Origin: Schaalia cardiffensis
GTDB taxonomy: Bacteria; Actinomycetota; Actinomycetes; Actinomycetales; Actinomycetaceae
DNA: 64,000 nt
Assembly (NCBI RefSeq): GCF_016405145.1
Contig: NZ_JAEKIA010000001.1
Coordinates: forward strand, 220,313-284,312
Reading direction: 5' to 3'
Positions 36,251 to 49,263 of the stretch are shown one piece after another. The notes beneath the pieces are model-generated. The model ran no database searches, was not told where the DNA came from, and saw only the letters and a list, made by a program, of their open reading frames with translations. The position numbers and the translations under genes were made by a program. How positions within the stretch are numbered: position 1 is the stretch's first letter; every line of letters starts with the position of its first letter.

Positions 36251-37659
36251 CTTTCCTTCCCTTCTTCGCTCTTCTTGCGCCACGCGGGCATGAAGGAGGT
36301 CCATTCGCTCTTCGTGGCGCGCCCGGCTACATCATCCGCATCTCCGTCTTGGTCCCCTCCAGCGGATTGGGCATCGCCCGAGGAGAGGTGTTCATCTCGG
36401 GCTTCGGTGGTCTTTTTCCCTTCGATCACAGGGATGAGACCGGTGTCGAATTCACGCCCGTCAATGATGAGCGTGCCCTCACCCTTCTGACGCGCCTCAC
36501 GAAGGGCCCGGCGACTCGGCAAGGTCATTCCAGGACGGATACTCGACAGATCAATGACACCCGTATCCGTCGACTCCCTCTCGGGAGGATCCTGATCGAT
36601 GGGGCTGCCTGATCCGTGCCGCCCCACAACCCGGGTTTCTTCTTCAGGAGCTTCGTCCTCGCACGTTTCAACGGACGGTGAAGACTCTAGCTCCTCGGGG
36701 CCGGAAGAGACCTCAAGAGGATCCCTTTCCTCGCCAGCTGCGCGACTTTGAGCCTGCTCTTCTAAGAGCTCCTCGTGTTCTTGGCTGTCCGAGGGGGCTT
36801 CAGACTGCACCCCCTCGTCCTCGACATTCATTTCTTCTTGTGCAGGCTCAAGACTCTCAGTCGTGGCCTCGGCATCCGTGGCGATCTTCGAGCTGCGTCG
36901 CTGAACGCGATTCAGATGGTGGAAACGGGAGAAAGCGGCAATCGCAGCGACGAGGACGAAAACGAGGGCTGCCAGCAGAGAAATGATCGCGAGCCAATTT
37001 GCGCGTTCGCTCGGCCAGGTCAGAGTCAGTTCGAGATCGCCTACTCCCCCTGCGGAAACGGCGAGAAGAGAACGAGATGCAGGGACCTCAGTCAAAGACA
37101 AAGCGGCTGTGCCATCATTCGTCGCGACTTGGAGCCACATATCCGAAGCGAGAAGTGCATCGAGGAGTTTCGAGGCTTCAGGATCGATGCGACCACCGGA
37201 TTGAGCTGCGGATTGGGCTCCTGATTGAGCTGAGCTCTGAGATTGAGCCCCTGGCGTGCCCACTTGGGTGCCGGACTGAGCGTGTCTACCGGATTGAGCT
37301 CCTGACTGAGCGTCCCCCACAGCCGAACGATCCTCGGTTTTGAGAAGGGAACGATCTGAGCTGAGGCCGACAACCTCGGTATAGGGGTCATCGCCGATCC
37401 ATCCGAGCACGTCACCTGGGGTGCCCAGTCCCAAAGCCACGGGGGCGCCCGATTTCGAAGTCGCTGTGACGGTGACATTTTTCGCCATGAGGCGCAAGAC
37501 ACCATCACGAGTCATCACAAGCGTGTGCTCAGGAACGACCGAGGAGGAAAACTCCTGGGCGGGCTTAAAGACCGTCAGCGCAAGAACACCGACGATCAGG
37601 AAGATGAGTGACAAAGCTGCGGCGATCACCGCCGCCGTGTACTGCTTGAGGCGCCCCAC
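36247..37659 (-). CDS. Membrane protein with extracytoplasmic AQSG-repeat segment and long acidic tail
   Basis: The 470-residue protein has transmembrane segments at about residues 8-30 and 221-243. The loop between them contains a low-complexity stretch at 117-156 built on AQSG/AQSS. The C-terminal 220 residues, probably cytoplasmic, are very acidic (EEMNVEDEG, EEELL-like runs) and then include DLSSIRPGMTLPSRRALREARQ, a short motif seen near the ends of some actinobacterial envelope proteins. Function is unknown. It is translationally coupled to the lipoprotein downstream. Confidence 0.75.
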   Translation of the reverse strand: MGRLKQYTAAVIAAALSLIFLIVGVLALTVFKPAQEFSSSVVPEHTLVMTRDGVLRLMAKNVTVTATSKSGAPVALGLGTPGDVLGWIGDDPYTEVVGLSSDRSLLKTEDRSAVGDAQSGAQSGRHAQSGTQVGTPGAQSQSSAQSGAQSAAQSGGRIDPEASKLLDALLASDMWLQVATNDGTAALSLTEVPASRSLLAVSAGGVGDLELTLTWPSERANWLAIISLLAALVFVLVAAIAAFSRFHHLNRVQRRSSKIATDAEATTESLEPAQEEMNVEDEGVQSEAPSDSQEHEELLEEQAQSRAAGEERDPLEVSSGPEELESSPSVETCEDEAPEEETRVVGRHGSGSPIDQDPPERESTDTGVIDLSSIRPGMTLPSRRALREARQKGEGTLIIDGREFDTGLIPVIEGKKTTEARDEHLSSGDAQSAGGDQDGDADDVAGRATKSEWTSFMPAWRKKSEEGKER

Positions 37660-37839
37660 TCGATTCTCTCCTGTCGTAGAAGAACACTATCCGTCCCACA
37701 ATAATGCGTATTGGGCCGCTACTGCTCATCAGCAGCGCCGTCGTGACGCATTTATCCGCACCAACACCCAGGGGGTGCGAGGGATAATCACCATCGCACC
37801 CCCGGAGAAAAAGCTGTTGTCCTCGAGGTTTTCACCCAC

Positions 37840-38139
37840 TCACAGTGGGCGTAAGCCGCGTCTCCAGCATTCCACATGCCAGTGACGCCGGGCCTCAAGC
37901 CCTTCGGGCAGGCCGAAGGGCTGCTGCTCGGGCCAGGCGACCACATGCGCAGTGCCCACGTGGATCGGATGAAGACACGCCGGGCAGGTGTATTCCTTCG
38001 AGGAGGAGCGCAGATGCTGGACTTGGTAGTCCCTCCCATCGGGTCCGATCTCGCTCCTGGGCACGGAGGCGAGGGCACCGAGATTGAGGTCGCGGTGTCC
38101 CTTAGCCCATGGTCGCTTCTGCGAGCGTTTGCCTTTCAC
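37840..38139 (-). CDS. Small conserved zinc-ribbon-like protein
   Basis: The 99-residue protein has a basic N-terminus and a probable metal site: TCPACLHPIHVGTAHVVAW and, 17 residues on, RRHWHVECW. This CXXC...HXXXC pattern with HVVAWP is conserved in small actinobacterial proteins of unknown function. The GTG start overlaps the nagA stop (GTGA), so it is translated behind nagA. Confidence 0.75.
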   Translation of the reverse strand: MKGKRSQKRPWAKGHRDLNLGALASVPRSEIGPDGRDYQVQHLRSSSKEYTCPACLHPIHVGTAHVVAWPEQQPFGLPEGLEARRHWHVECWRRGLRPL

Positions 38140-39353
38140 TTCACGAGTGTTCCGCCGCGCCACACGCGCTGTGGACGCAGTTGCTCGTCCAGTTCGAGTA
38201 CATCGGCACGCATACCTGCTTCGAGTTTGCCGATGTCGTTTCGCCCGAGAATGCGCGCGCCCTGAACGGTGGCCATGAAGACAGCGTCGACGAGGTCGAT
38301 CCCGCCTGTGAAGGTGGCGACGCGCACGCAATCCAGGAGGTGTGCGGTTCCCCCGGCAAGAGTCGTCGTGCCCGCGATATAGGCGTAGCCGTCCTTCACA
38401 TCGACTGTCTGGGAGCCGAGTTCGTAGGTGCCGTTCGGCATGCCCGCAGCTTCCATCGCATCGGTGACGAAGACGCACGAGTCCCGACCGAGCATTTCAT
38501 ACACGTCGCGCACGAGCGAGGGATCGAGGTGGACGCCATCGCAGATCATCTCAGCGATGACACCATCTCTTGCCGCATCGGACAAGAACTCGCCGATCGG
38601 GCCCGTATCACGGTGATGCAGGGGGCGCATGCCGTTGAACAGGTGAGTGATGGTGGCGCGCGCACTGCGCGGATTCGTGGTCTCTTTGATGGCCTTGCGA
38701 GAGAACTCGAGGGCTTCGCGCGCAGGGGCGGAACCGGAATCCGTGTGGCCCCAGGAGGGCAGTGCACCGCCCTTGATGAGCACCTCGGCGACAGATCCGG
38801 GACCATAGGCCTTGTCCTTCTCGGGGGCGAGGGTCATGGTGAGCGCGTAGCCCTTGCAGATCTCGAGGAGTTGCGCGGTGAGTTCAGGATCCGGGTCGAT
38901 GATGTACTTCGGATCTTGTGCGCCGCAGCGGGCGTGAGAGACGAAGGGGCCTTCGAAGTGGATGCCGGCGAGTTCACCTTCTTCGGCAAGTTCAGTAAGG
39001 AGGGCTGCTCTTTCGCGCAGTACATCTGCGTGCGCGGTCACGAGGGAGGCGACGAGGGTCGTCGTCCCATGGTGACGGTGCTCGTCGATTGCGGCTTGGG
39101 CCTTCTCAATGGAGGTCGCATTTGGGAAGGAGCTTCCGCCCCCGCCATGACAGTGCACATCGACGAGGCCGGGGAGGATATAGGAGTCGGAGGCCGGGAC
39201 GGCGGCAATGAGTTCGCGGTCTTCCTTGGACAGCGAAGGATCGTGGGCATCGATGATTCTGGTGATCACGCCCTCTTCGGCGATGAGAACACCGTCTTCG
39301 AGGATGCGGGATTCAAGGACGAGACGGCCACGGCACACAAATGAGGTTTCCAC
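38136..39353 (-). CDS. nagA: N-acetylglucosamine-6-phosphate deacetylase
   Basis: The 405-residue amidohydrolase removes acetate from GlcNAc-6-phosphate in amino-sugar catabolism and wall recycling. Metal and catalytic motifs are LPGLVDVHCHGGGG, GIHFEGPF, THLFNGMRPL, ICDGVHLDP and FVTDAMEAAGMP (catalytic Asp). The GTG at 39353 is the first codon of the frame; a GTG at 39338 is an alternative because the binding site GAAGAG sits very close to the first. Confidence 0.93.
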   Translation of the reverse strand: METSFVCRGRLVLESRILEDGVLIAEEGVITRIIDAHDPSLSKEDRELIAAVPASDSYILPGLVDVHCHGGGGSSFPNATSIEKAQAAIDEHRHHGTTTLVASLVTAHADVLRERAALLTELAEEGELAGIHFEGPFVSHARCGAQDPKYIIDPDPELTAQLLEICKGYALTMTLAPEKDKAYGPGSVAEVLIKGGALPSWGHTDSGSAPAREALEFSRKAIKETTNPRSARATITHLFNGMRPLHHRDTGPIGEFLSDAARDGVIAEMICDGVHLDPSLVRDVYEMLGRDSCVFVTDAMEAAGMPNGTYELGSQTVDVKDGYAYIAGTTTLAGGTAHLLDCVRVATFTGGIDLVDAVFMATVQGARILGRNDIGKLEAGMRADVLELDEQLRPQRVWRGGTLVK

Positions 39354-39416
39354 CTCTTCATTGTGCCACGCAAAAGATTTGTCTGACAGCTTTTTGAGGA
39401 TCTTCCTGCCCTCGGA

Positions 39417-40115
39417 TCAGAAGAGTCTCGATTCTGGGTCGTCAAAGCCGCGCATCGCGTCATAGTCGAGGATCAAACAGCGAATACCGCGATCCTCCGC
39501 AAGGATCCTTGCCTGCTTCGAGATCTCTTGCGCAGCGAAAATCCCTCTGAGGTCCTTGATGAAGGGATCACGATCAAGCAGGCTGAGATAGCGAGTGAGC
39601 TGATCGACTCCGTCAATACCTCCTCGACGCTTCACCTCGATCGCAACATTCGCACCCGAGGGGTCCGTCACCATCAAGTCAACCGGCCCGACCGGTGTCG
39701 GAAACTCGCGACGCACCAACTCCCATCCATCGCCGAGGATCTGCGGAACCTGTTCGGCCAAGAGCTCTTGCAAGTGTGTCTCCACGCCGTCCTTCACGAG
39801 GCCGGGGTCCACCCCCAGGTCTTCAGCCACATCCGCGACGACATCAAAAATGCGGATGACGAGGCGATCGTCTGTTTTGGCGGCCTGAACGGTCCAGACC
39901 TCAGTGACGCCGTCCATTTCTTCGCCCTCTTCGAGGACTTGCGTGGTCACCGTACACGGCGCATTCATCCAATTGAGAGGCTTATACGAGCCCCCATCAG
40001 AATGAATGAGGACGGAGCCATCACTTTTGACCATGATGACGCGCTTCGCCAAGTCGAGATGCGCCGATAAGCGCCCGGAATAGTCGACGGTGCAGGTGGC
40101 GATGAGAACTCTCAC
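39417..40115 (-). CDS. nucS: Mismatch-specific endonuclease NucS
   Basis: The 232-residue protein is the archaeal/actinobacterial endonuclease of the MutS-independent mismatch repair pathway. Characteristic blocks are ATCTVDYSGRLSAHL, YKPLNWMNAPC, LGVDPGLVKDGVETHLQELL, FPTPVGPVDLMV, VAIEVKRRGGIDGVDQLTRY (nuclease core with Glu and Lys) and DRGIRCLILDYDAMRG. It ends in RLF, the usual beta-clamp-contact tail. Start is GTG 40115; the frame continues upstream with no conserved content. Confidence 0.95.
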   Translation of the reverse strand: MRVLIATCTVDYSGRLSAHLDLAKRVIMVKSDGSVLIHSDGGSYKPLNWMNAPCTVTTQVLEEGEEMDGVTEVWTVQAAKTDDRLVIRIFDVVADVAEDLGVDPGLVKDGVETHLQELLAEQVPQILGDGWELVRREFPTPVGPVDLMVTDPSGANVAIEVKRRGGIDGVDQLTRYLSLLDRDPFIKDLRGIFAAQEISKQARILAEDRGIRCLILDYDAMRGFDDPESRLF

Positions 40116-40215
40116 GGGTGAGAGCCTATCAGCGCTTGCGAGCACGAGTGCGCAGCGAAAAGCACCACGCTCGCGAGATGAGCTCGAACGGCGCTCTGGC
40201 GCCGAAGAAGAGTTC

Positions 40216-40626
40216 TCAGGCCCTGCCGATCGGGGGACCCGACTCCACCCAGGAGACGATCGCATTGTAGGTCTGGGGCGCAACCGCAAGCTCATAACGG
40301 TGATCGCCCGACTTGAGGCGAAGCTCCACCATCGACCCATCTGCCGAATGCTGGATCGGAGCGGAAACCTCCAAGCCCCTCCTGGCCACCGTGTACACCG
40401 GCTTACCGCCAAAACCGATCAGGCGGTACCAGCTGAGAGTCTCAACCCCGAACAGGCCAATACCCGAGGCCCAGCCGGACTGAGTGTCGGGCCTAGACCA
40501 GGAACGAAAAGCCCCAATCCGTCCATCGAGGCGGCGCGCCCGAACATTGATGTACACCCACACCACCACGCTAAGAAGCACAAGAGCGCCCAGAACCCAC
40601 CCGGTGACATACAGAAATGTATTCAT
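40216..40626 (-). CDS. DUF2550 family membrane-anchored protein
   Basis: The 136-residue protein has one N-terminal transmembrane helix (residues 6-28) followed by a basic RARRLDGRIGAF and a small beta-rich domain. DUF2550 proteins follow atpC in most Actinobacteria, as here. Function is unknown. GGAGGCAGCG precedes the ATG. Confidence 0.88.
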   Translation of the reverse strand: MNTFLYVTGWVLGALVLLSVVVWVYINVRARRLDGRIGAFRSWSRPDTQSGWASGIGLFGVETLSWYRLIGFGGKPVYTVARRGLEVSAPIQHSADGSMVELRLKSGDHRYELAVAPQTYNAIVSWVESGPPIGRA

Positions 40627-40655
40627 CGCTGCCTCCTCGAGATCGGATGCGGGGA

Positions 40656-40682
40656 GCCCCTGTCCGGGTCGCGGACAGGGGC
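40656..40682 (-). terminator. Hairpin after atpC
   Basis: A perfect 11-bp stem (GCCCCTGTCCG with CGGACAGGGGC), 5-base loop, 8 bases past the atpC stop. No T run, so it may reduce rather than stop reading into the DUF2550 gene. Confidence 0.7.
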
Positions 40683-40690
40683 TGCCTCTA

Positions 40691-40953
40691 TTAGGAAACT
40701 GTAGCGTGATCGGCCACGACCGTCACGAAATCAGAATCAACAGACGCGAATCCGCCCTCGACCTCGAAAGTCTTCACTCCTTGCGAGGTTTGGACCGTGA
40801 CCGTGCCTGCTTTGAGCATCGCGAGCAGGGGCTGACGCCCCGGCAAGACGCCGAGTTGGCCGTCAACGACGGGGACCTGAACGGAGCTTCCAGCACCGTG
40901 CCACAACCGCCCTTCGTGCGAAACGACCTCGACTTGAAGTACCCGATCCGACA

Positions 40954-40954
<1 letters not shown>
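40691..40954 (-). CDS. atpC: F-type ATP synthase epsilon subunit (short form)
   Basis: The 87-residue protein contains only the N-terminal beta-sandwich domain (VEVVSHEGRLWHG, GQLGVLPGRQPLLAML). The two C-terminal helices that inhibit ATP hydrolysis in longer epsilon subunits are absent. The ATG overlaps the atpD stop. Confidence 0.93.
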
Positions 40955-43355
<2,401 letters not shown>

Positions 43356-43358
43356 GTC

Positions 43359-44996
43359 TCAGGCCTTCTGCGAGGAGGGATGGGCGCGAGTGATCTCTTC
43401 GCGCGTCACCTCGGCCTCCACCTCGGCATCGTCGAGGCTCGCTCCCCTTCCAGCGGAGATCCACTGATCGTGGAAGGCCTCGACCTGAGCCTTGAGCTCA
43501 GCCTCGGTATCGCTTTCGAGCAGTCCCGTCGACTCGATGATGTCGAGGACCTTCGAGTTCGCCTTGAGGTGATCGAGGAGTGAACGCTCAAAGGTGAGGA
43601 CATCCGAAACCTCAATGTCATCGAGGTAGCCGTGGGTACCAGTCCAAATGGATGCGACCTGCTCGCAAACCATGTACGGCGTCGACTGGGCCTGCTTGAG
43701 CAGCTCCATGAGACGCTCGCCACGCGTGAGCTGCGAACGGGTCGCTGGATCGAGGTCGGAGGCGAACATTGCGAAAGCAGCCATCGAACGGTACTGCGCG
43801 AGGGTGATCTTGAGCGTTCCCGCAACCTTCTTCATGGCCTTGACCTGCGCGTCACCGCCGACTCGCGACACGGAGATGCCGACGTCGACCGCGGGACGCT
43901 GATTCGAGTTGAACAGGTCCGATTGGAGGAAGATCTGCCCGTCGGTAATGGAGATGACATTGGTCGGGATGTAGGCCGACACGTCATTCGCCTTCGTTTC
44001 GATGATCGGAAGTCCCGTCATGGATCCGCCGCCGAGCTCGTCGGAGAGCTTTGCGCAACGCTCAAGGAGGCGCGAGTGCAGGTAGAAGACATCGCCCGGG
44101 TAAGCTTCACGCCCCGGCGGACGGCGCAGGAGCAAGGAGACTGCACGATAAGCCTCCGCCTGCTTGGACAGATCGTCGAAGACGATGAGCACGTGCTTGC
44201 CCTCGTACATCCAGTGCTGTCCGATCGCGGAGCCGGTGTAGGGCGCCATGTACTTGTAGCCCGCCGGATCAGAGGCCGGGGAAGCGACGATCGTCGTGTA
44301 TTCCATTGCGCCGGCGTCTTCAAGGGTCGAGCGCACCGATGCAATGGTGGAGCCCTTTTGACCGATGGCGACGTAGATGCAGCGGACCTGCTTCTTCGGG
44401 TCGCCTGACTTCCAGTTCTCGCGCTGGTTGAGAATGGCGTCGAGGGCGATCGCGGTCTTTCCGGTCTTGCGGTCGCCAATGATGAGCTGGCGCTGCCCGC
44501 GTCCGATTGGGATCATCGAGTCAATGGCCTTCAGACCGGTGGCCAGGGGCTCGTGAACCGATTTGCGCATCATGACACCGGGGGCCTGGAGCTCGAGGGC
44601 GCGTCGACCCGCGATATCCGTGATGTCACCAAGGCCGTCGATCGGTCGGCCGAGAGGATCGACTGTGCGGCCGAGGTAGCCGTCGCCGACTGGGACTGAG
44701 AGGACTTCACCGGTGCGATGCACGCGCTGGCCCTCTTCGATGCCTCCGAAGTCGCCGAGGATGACGGCGCCGATCTCGCGCTGGTCGAGGTTCATCGCTA
44801 GGCCGAGCGTGCCGTCGGCGAAGCGGAGGAGTTCGTTCGCCATTGTCCCGGGCAGGCCCTCGACATGGGCGATACCATCGGCGGTTTCCGTGACGTAGCC
44901 CACTTCTTCCGTGGCCACTTCGGAGGGACGGTAGGACTCCATGAAGGAGTCCAGTGCGCCGCGGATCTCCTCGGGACTGATTGACAGGTCAGCCAT
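43359..44996 (-). CDS. atpA: F-type ATP synthase alpha subunit
   Basis: The 545-residue regulatory subunit has P-loop [28 protein letters not shown] and [22 protein letters not shown] blocks. A C-terminal extension rich in acidic residues ([14 protein letters not shown]) is typical of actinobacterial alpha subunits. Confidence 0.97.
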   Translation of the reverse strand: MADLSISPEEIRGALDSFMESYRPSEVATEEVGYVTETADGIAHVEGLPGTMANELLRFADGTLGLAMNLDQREIGAVILGDFGGIEEGQRVHRTGEVLSVPVGDGYLGRTVDPLGRPIDGLGDITDIAGRRALELQAPGVMMRKSVHEPLATGLKAIDSMIPIGRGQRQLIIGDRKTGKTAIALDAILNQRENWKSGDPKKQVRCIYVAIGQKGSTIASVRSTLEDAGAMEYTTIVASPASDPAGYKYMAPYTGSAIGQHWMYEGKHVLIVFDDLSKQAEAYRAVSLLLRRPPGREAYPGDVFYLHSRLLERCAKLSDELGGGSMTGLPIIETKANDVSAYIPTNVISITDGQIFLQSDLFNSNQRPAVDVGISVSRVGGDAQVKAMKKVAGTLKITLAQYRSMAAFAMFASDLDPATRSQLTRGERLMELLKQAQSTPYMVCEQVASIWTGTHGYLDDIEVSDVLTFERSLLDHLKANSKVLDIIESTGLLESDTEAELKAQVEAFHDQWISAGRGASLDDAEVEAEVTREEITRAHPSSQKA

Positions 44997-45037
44997 GAGT
45001 ATTCCTTCTGTCTGCGTGATGAGTTCTGGGGTGCGGT

Positions 45038-45852
45038 TCAGCCCGCAAGGGAGCGCTTCATATCGGCAATGCGCGCTGCAAGGGAAGCGTCGATCGCGGT
45101 GGTGTTGGCGCGTAGACGGAAACCTCCGACAACACCGGGTTCGACCGAGATCGACAAGGTGATGTCGCGCTCGAAGCGTTGCTCGAGCAGACGGCGAAGG
45201 CGCGTCACCTGTTCAGGGGTCATATCGACCGCTGATTCGACCGTGACAAGCAGCTTGTTTTGCAAGGTTGCCGCCCACTCGGCGAATCTCCTGAGGTTGT
45301 TGAGGAGGCGCCCGTGGCGCGAACGTCCAACCGCTCTGCGCAGCAAACGCATGCTCCACCGGCTCAGGCGCGCCGAGAAGAGGCGGGTGGCGAGGTTCGC
45401 GCGTTCGTGCGGAGAGCCTGTCGACATATCCGACAGGGTCAGACGCAAGTCTCGCTCGGCCGCAAGGAAACGACGAGTGTCGAAGAGCTCGTCATTCACC
45501 TCTTCAAGGGCACCGGCCCGTAGGGCGTCGGTGAGCACTGCGAGAATGCCGAGCACCTCTGCGGCGTCGTGCAGATCCTCTGGCTTCGTCCAATGCGCGC
45601 TGACCAGTGCCTCGAGGACCTGCAAGCCGGGAGCGGACATATGCGCATCGAAAAGGGAGTGCGCGAGTGCCATCTTGTCCTCGGCGTTCCTCGAAGGATC
45701 GGTAAGGGCACGACGAAGTCGAGCATCCGTCTTGACGAGGTCAGAAAGGGCGAAGATTTCTTCGGCGACCTTCATTGCATCCGCGTGTGGCAGGGCAAGC
45801 GCATCCCCGAGTTCACCTGAGAAGGGAACCGATTGCAGTGCTCCAATGGTTG

Positions 45853-45856
<4 letters not shown>
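45038..45856 (-). CDS. atpH: F-type ATP synthase delta subunit
   Basis: The 272-residue peripheral stalk subunit has the OSCP-like six-helix region and the C-terminal [22 protein letters not shown] and [13 protein letters not shown] conserved at the end of the family. Its ATG overlaps the atpF stop (ATGA). It is separate here; in mycobacteria it is fused with a b-like subunit. Confidence 0.94.
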
Positions 45857-46667
<811 letters not shown>

Positions 46668-46684
46668 TCAGCGGATTGTGGGGA

Positions 46685-47590
46685 TCAGTGGCTCTCGATC
46701 GAGAGCTTGATGTAGACGGAGGTGAGGATGGTGAAGATGTAGGCCTGCAGGAAAGCGACGAACACCTCGAAGCCGGTCATGACGAACATCGCCACTCCTG
46801 TGAGGATTCCCGCGGCCGAGAGGGCGGAGAGCTCTTGAAGCAGGAGCGCAGTGCCGAAATAGGTCATGCCGAGCAGGAGATGGCCGGCCATCATGTTGGC
46901 AAGGAGTCGGACTGTGAGGGTCACCGGACGAACGATGAAGTTCGAGAGGAACTCGATCGGCGTGATGAGCAGGTACATCGGCTTGGGAAGCCCCGGAGGA
47001 AGGAGCTGCGATGCGAAGAAGTGTCCGAGTCCGAGGGCCTTGATGCCGCTCCCAACGTAGGTGACGTAGGAGATGATGGCGAAGACCGCGGGAACTGCCA
47101 CAACAGAGGTTGCAGCAATATTCGTACCGGGAATCACTCCGGCGAGATTCATCGCGAGGGTGGCGAAGAATGCGAAGCCAATGAAGCCGGCGTATGCGCG
47201 TCCTTTCTTCGGGCCGAGCATCTCAATGGCGACATTGTCGCGGATGAAGCCTGCGAGGAATTCGACTGCCATCTGGCCGCGGCCAGGGACAAGTGTGGCC
47301 TTCGCTGCGACCCCGAGAAGGATCGCGCTGACCAGTGCAGCCATCGCGATACGAATGAGGACGAGGCGGTTGAACTGGAAGATCGTGCCCTCGCCGAAAA
47401 TCGGCTTGGGGAAGAAGTCTTCGAGTCCGGGCTGGTGCACGTGCTGCGTGAAGGCGGGAACCGCCGTTGCGGCAATGACCACGAGAAGAAGAATAAGAAG
47501 GGTCCAGTACCACAGGGGCTTGGATCTACTTCCCCGTCGGTTAGTGGGGGGCGTTGACGTGGACAGCGTGTGCTCCTGAGTTCGAATCAT
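46685..47590 (-). CDS. atpB: F-type ATP synthase a subunit
   Basis: The 301-residue membrane subunit carries the essential arginine in VRPVTLTVRLLANMMAGHL and the C-terminal VAFLQAYIFTILTSVYI, both diagnostic. It forms the proton channel beside the c ring. First structural gene of the atp operon. Confidence 0.96.
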   Translation of the reverse strand: MIRTQEHTLSTSTPPTNRRGSRSKPLWYWTLLILLLVVIAATAVPAFTQHVHQPGLEDFFPKPIFGEGTIFQFNRLVLIRIAMAALVSAILLGVAAKATLVPGRGQMAVEFLAGFIRDNVAIEMLGPKKGRAYAGFIGFAFFATLAMNLAGVIPGTNIAATSVVAVPAVFAIISYVTYVGSGIKALGLGHFFASQLLPPGLPKPMYLLITPIEFLSNFIVRPVTLTVRLLANMMAGHLLLGMTYFGTALLLQELSALSAAGILTGVAMFVMTGFEVFVAFLQAYIFTILTSVYIKLSIESH

Positions 47591-47699
47591 CGGTGATGGG
47601 AGAGCATATTGGCCGCAAGAAGCGACTTGAATACTTTAGCAGGCAAGAACGCTTGCTTCAGCACAATTTGACGATTTTGCACGAATGGCCACTAGTTCT

Positions 47700-48104
47700 T
47701 TAGTCCCGTTCATCAACGGTGAAGTGCGGCGTGCGCACCATCACAATCGCCTCGGCGAGCATCGAGAAGAGAATCACGAGAATCGAACACAGGGCCGCAC
47801 AGCGTACATCCACATTGAAAGAGCGCGGCACATACAAAACGATGACAAGGATGAGGATCCTGATCGGATAGGACGCAAGGACCCACACAATCCCTCTCCC
47901 CTGAGAAGCACTCGCTCGAGAAAGACACGCATACTGCACGCCGAGAAGAAGCATTGGCGCGACGATGCACAATCCGATTGCTGCCAACTCGAGCCCATAG
48001 ATCACGGAGACGAACACAGTGAAGAGAAGGGCTCCTGCGCCAATGAGCGCCATAGGTACTCGCAGTCGAGTCAAGGCTCGAGCAAGGGAATCAGAGTTCG
48101 ACAT
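47700..48104 (-). CDS. AtpI-like membrane protein
   Basis: The 134-residue protein has about four hydrophobic helices and sits directly before atpB, the usual place of atpI-like genes. Sequence similarity is not diagnostic, so the call rests on size, topology and position. GAGGAGGAGAATA precedes the ATG, and the gene overlaps the end of wecA by 14 bases. Confidence 0.7.
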   Translation of the reverse strand: MSNSDSLARALTRLRVPMALIGAGALLFTVFVSVIYGLELAAIGLCIVAPMLLLGVQYACLSRASASQGRGIVWVLASYPIRILILVIVLYVPRSFNVDVRCAALCSILVILFSMLAEAIVMVRTPHFTVDERD

Positions 48105-49218
48105 TATTCTCCTCCTCGCCCCCGCTGGAGCGGTAATGGGAAGTCGGGAATTGTCGCACGGTCGCAACCAGAGCGATCACGAACACTGGCTGTGTCGCGA
48201 GGGCAATCTTCCACCAGTCGAAAATGAGCAGGGCGACAGAAGGAATGCATACGATCGCAGTCCACATCCACATGATCGCGACGACACCACGATGCGAATG
48301 CCCGCGAGCGATGAGGCGGTCGTGAAAGTGCGAGGTGCGGTCGGCGTGGAAGGGGCTCGTCCCCCGCGCGATGCGGCGGAGCGAGGCGACGATAAGATTC
48401 AACACCGGTATGAAGATCACAGACAGGGGCAGGAGGATCGGCAAGATGCCCACGAAGAGTTGCTGGGTTCCCAGGACTGAGGGGTCGATCTGTCCAGTGA
48501 CGATGATGCTCGCCGATGCGAGGACGAGACCAAGAGTCTCAGCCCCGCCTCCCATCATGATCGACGAGGGGTGGAAGTTGAACCAGAGGAAGCCCAGACA
48601 CACTCCCAGAAGGGCGATGACGACCAGTGAAGCAGTCGTCGCATATGAGGTGGCCCCAATGATCCTCGACAGGAGGTAGGAGTAGACGAAGAAGGCTCCC
48701 GCTCCGATCGCGATTGTCCCGGCGGCGAGGCCATCAAGACCATCAATGAAGTTCACCGCATTCACAATGCCGACGACAAGAACGACGGTCACAATCAAGG
48801 AAAGACGAGAAGAACCGATAGTGACACCGAACAGGGGAAAGGAGATGAGCTGGACTCCCGTAAAGGCCATCGCCCCGGCAATGAGCACCTGTCCCGATAG
48901 TTTCGTCATCCAGTCGAGTTCCACGAGATCATCAACGAGGCCGAGCACAGTCATCGCCGTTGCCGCACCGATCACCGCCCAGGGGATGCTCGTGGTGTAC
49001 AGGGGGACCATATAGGGGATGTGTGAGGCAACGAGGAGAGCGACGACGAGGCCGATCGTCATGGCGATGCCGCCGAGCCTGGGCACTGGTTGCTTTTGAA
49101 TATCGCGAGAACGAAGCTCGGGGACGAGCCCCCATCGAATGCACGACCATCTGACGAGAGGCGTCATCAGCACGGTAACGCCCATCGCGATGAGCATGAG
49201 GAGGAGATAGACCTTCAT
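48091..49218 (-). CDS. wecA: Polyprenyl-phosphate N-acetylglucosamine-1-phosphate transferase (WecA/TagO family)
   Basis: The 375-residue integral membrane enzyme of the MraY superfamily has about eleven hydrophobic segments. Catalytic motifs are LVDDLVELDWMTKL (Asp pair), VNAVNFIDGLDGLAAG, and the cytoplasmic loop SHFHDRLIARGHSH that marks the GlcNAc-transferring branch. It starts wall polysaccharide linkage-unit synthesis. Gene order tsaC-wecA-atpI is the actinobacterial standard. Confidence 0.93.
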   Translation of the reverse strand: MKVYLLLMLIAMGVTVLMTPLVRWSCIRWGLVPELRSRDIQKQPVPRLGGIAMTIGLVVALLVASHIPYMVPLYTTSIPWAVIGAATAMTVLGLVDDLVELDWMTKLSGQVLIAGAMAFTGVQLISFPLFGVTIGSSRLSLIVTVVLVVGIVNAVNFIDGLDGLAAGTIAIGAGAFFVYSYLLSRIIGATSYATTASLVVIALLGVCLGFLWFNFHPSSIMMGGGAETLGLVLASASIIVTGQIDPSVLGTQQLFVGILPILLPLSVIFIPVLNLIVASLRRIARGTSPFHADRTSHFHDRLIARGHSHRGVVAIMWMWTAIVCIPSVALLIFDWWKIALATQPVFVIALVATVRQFPTSHYRSSGGEEENNVEL

Positions 49219-49263
49219 GCGAGCTTCGGTCCTTGATCCTTCGGTAGTTCTTCTTCGAGGGTT

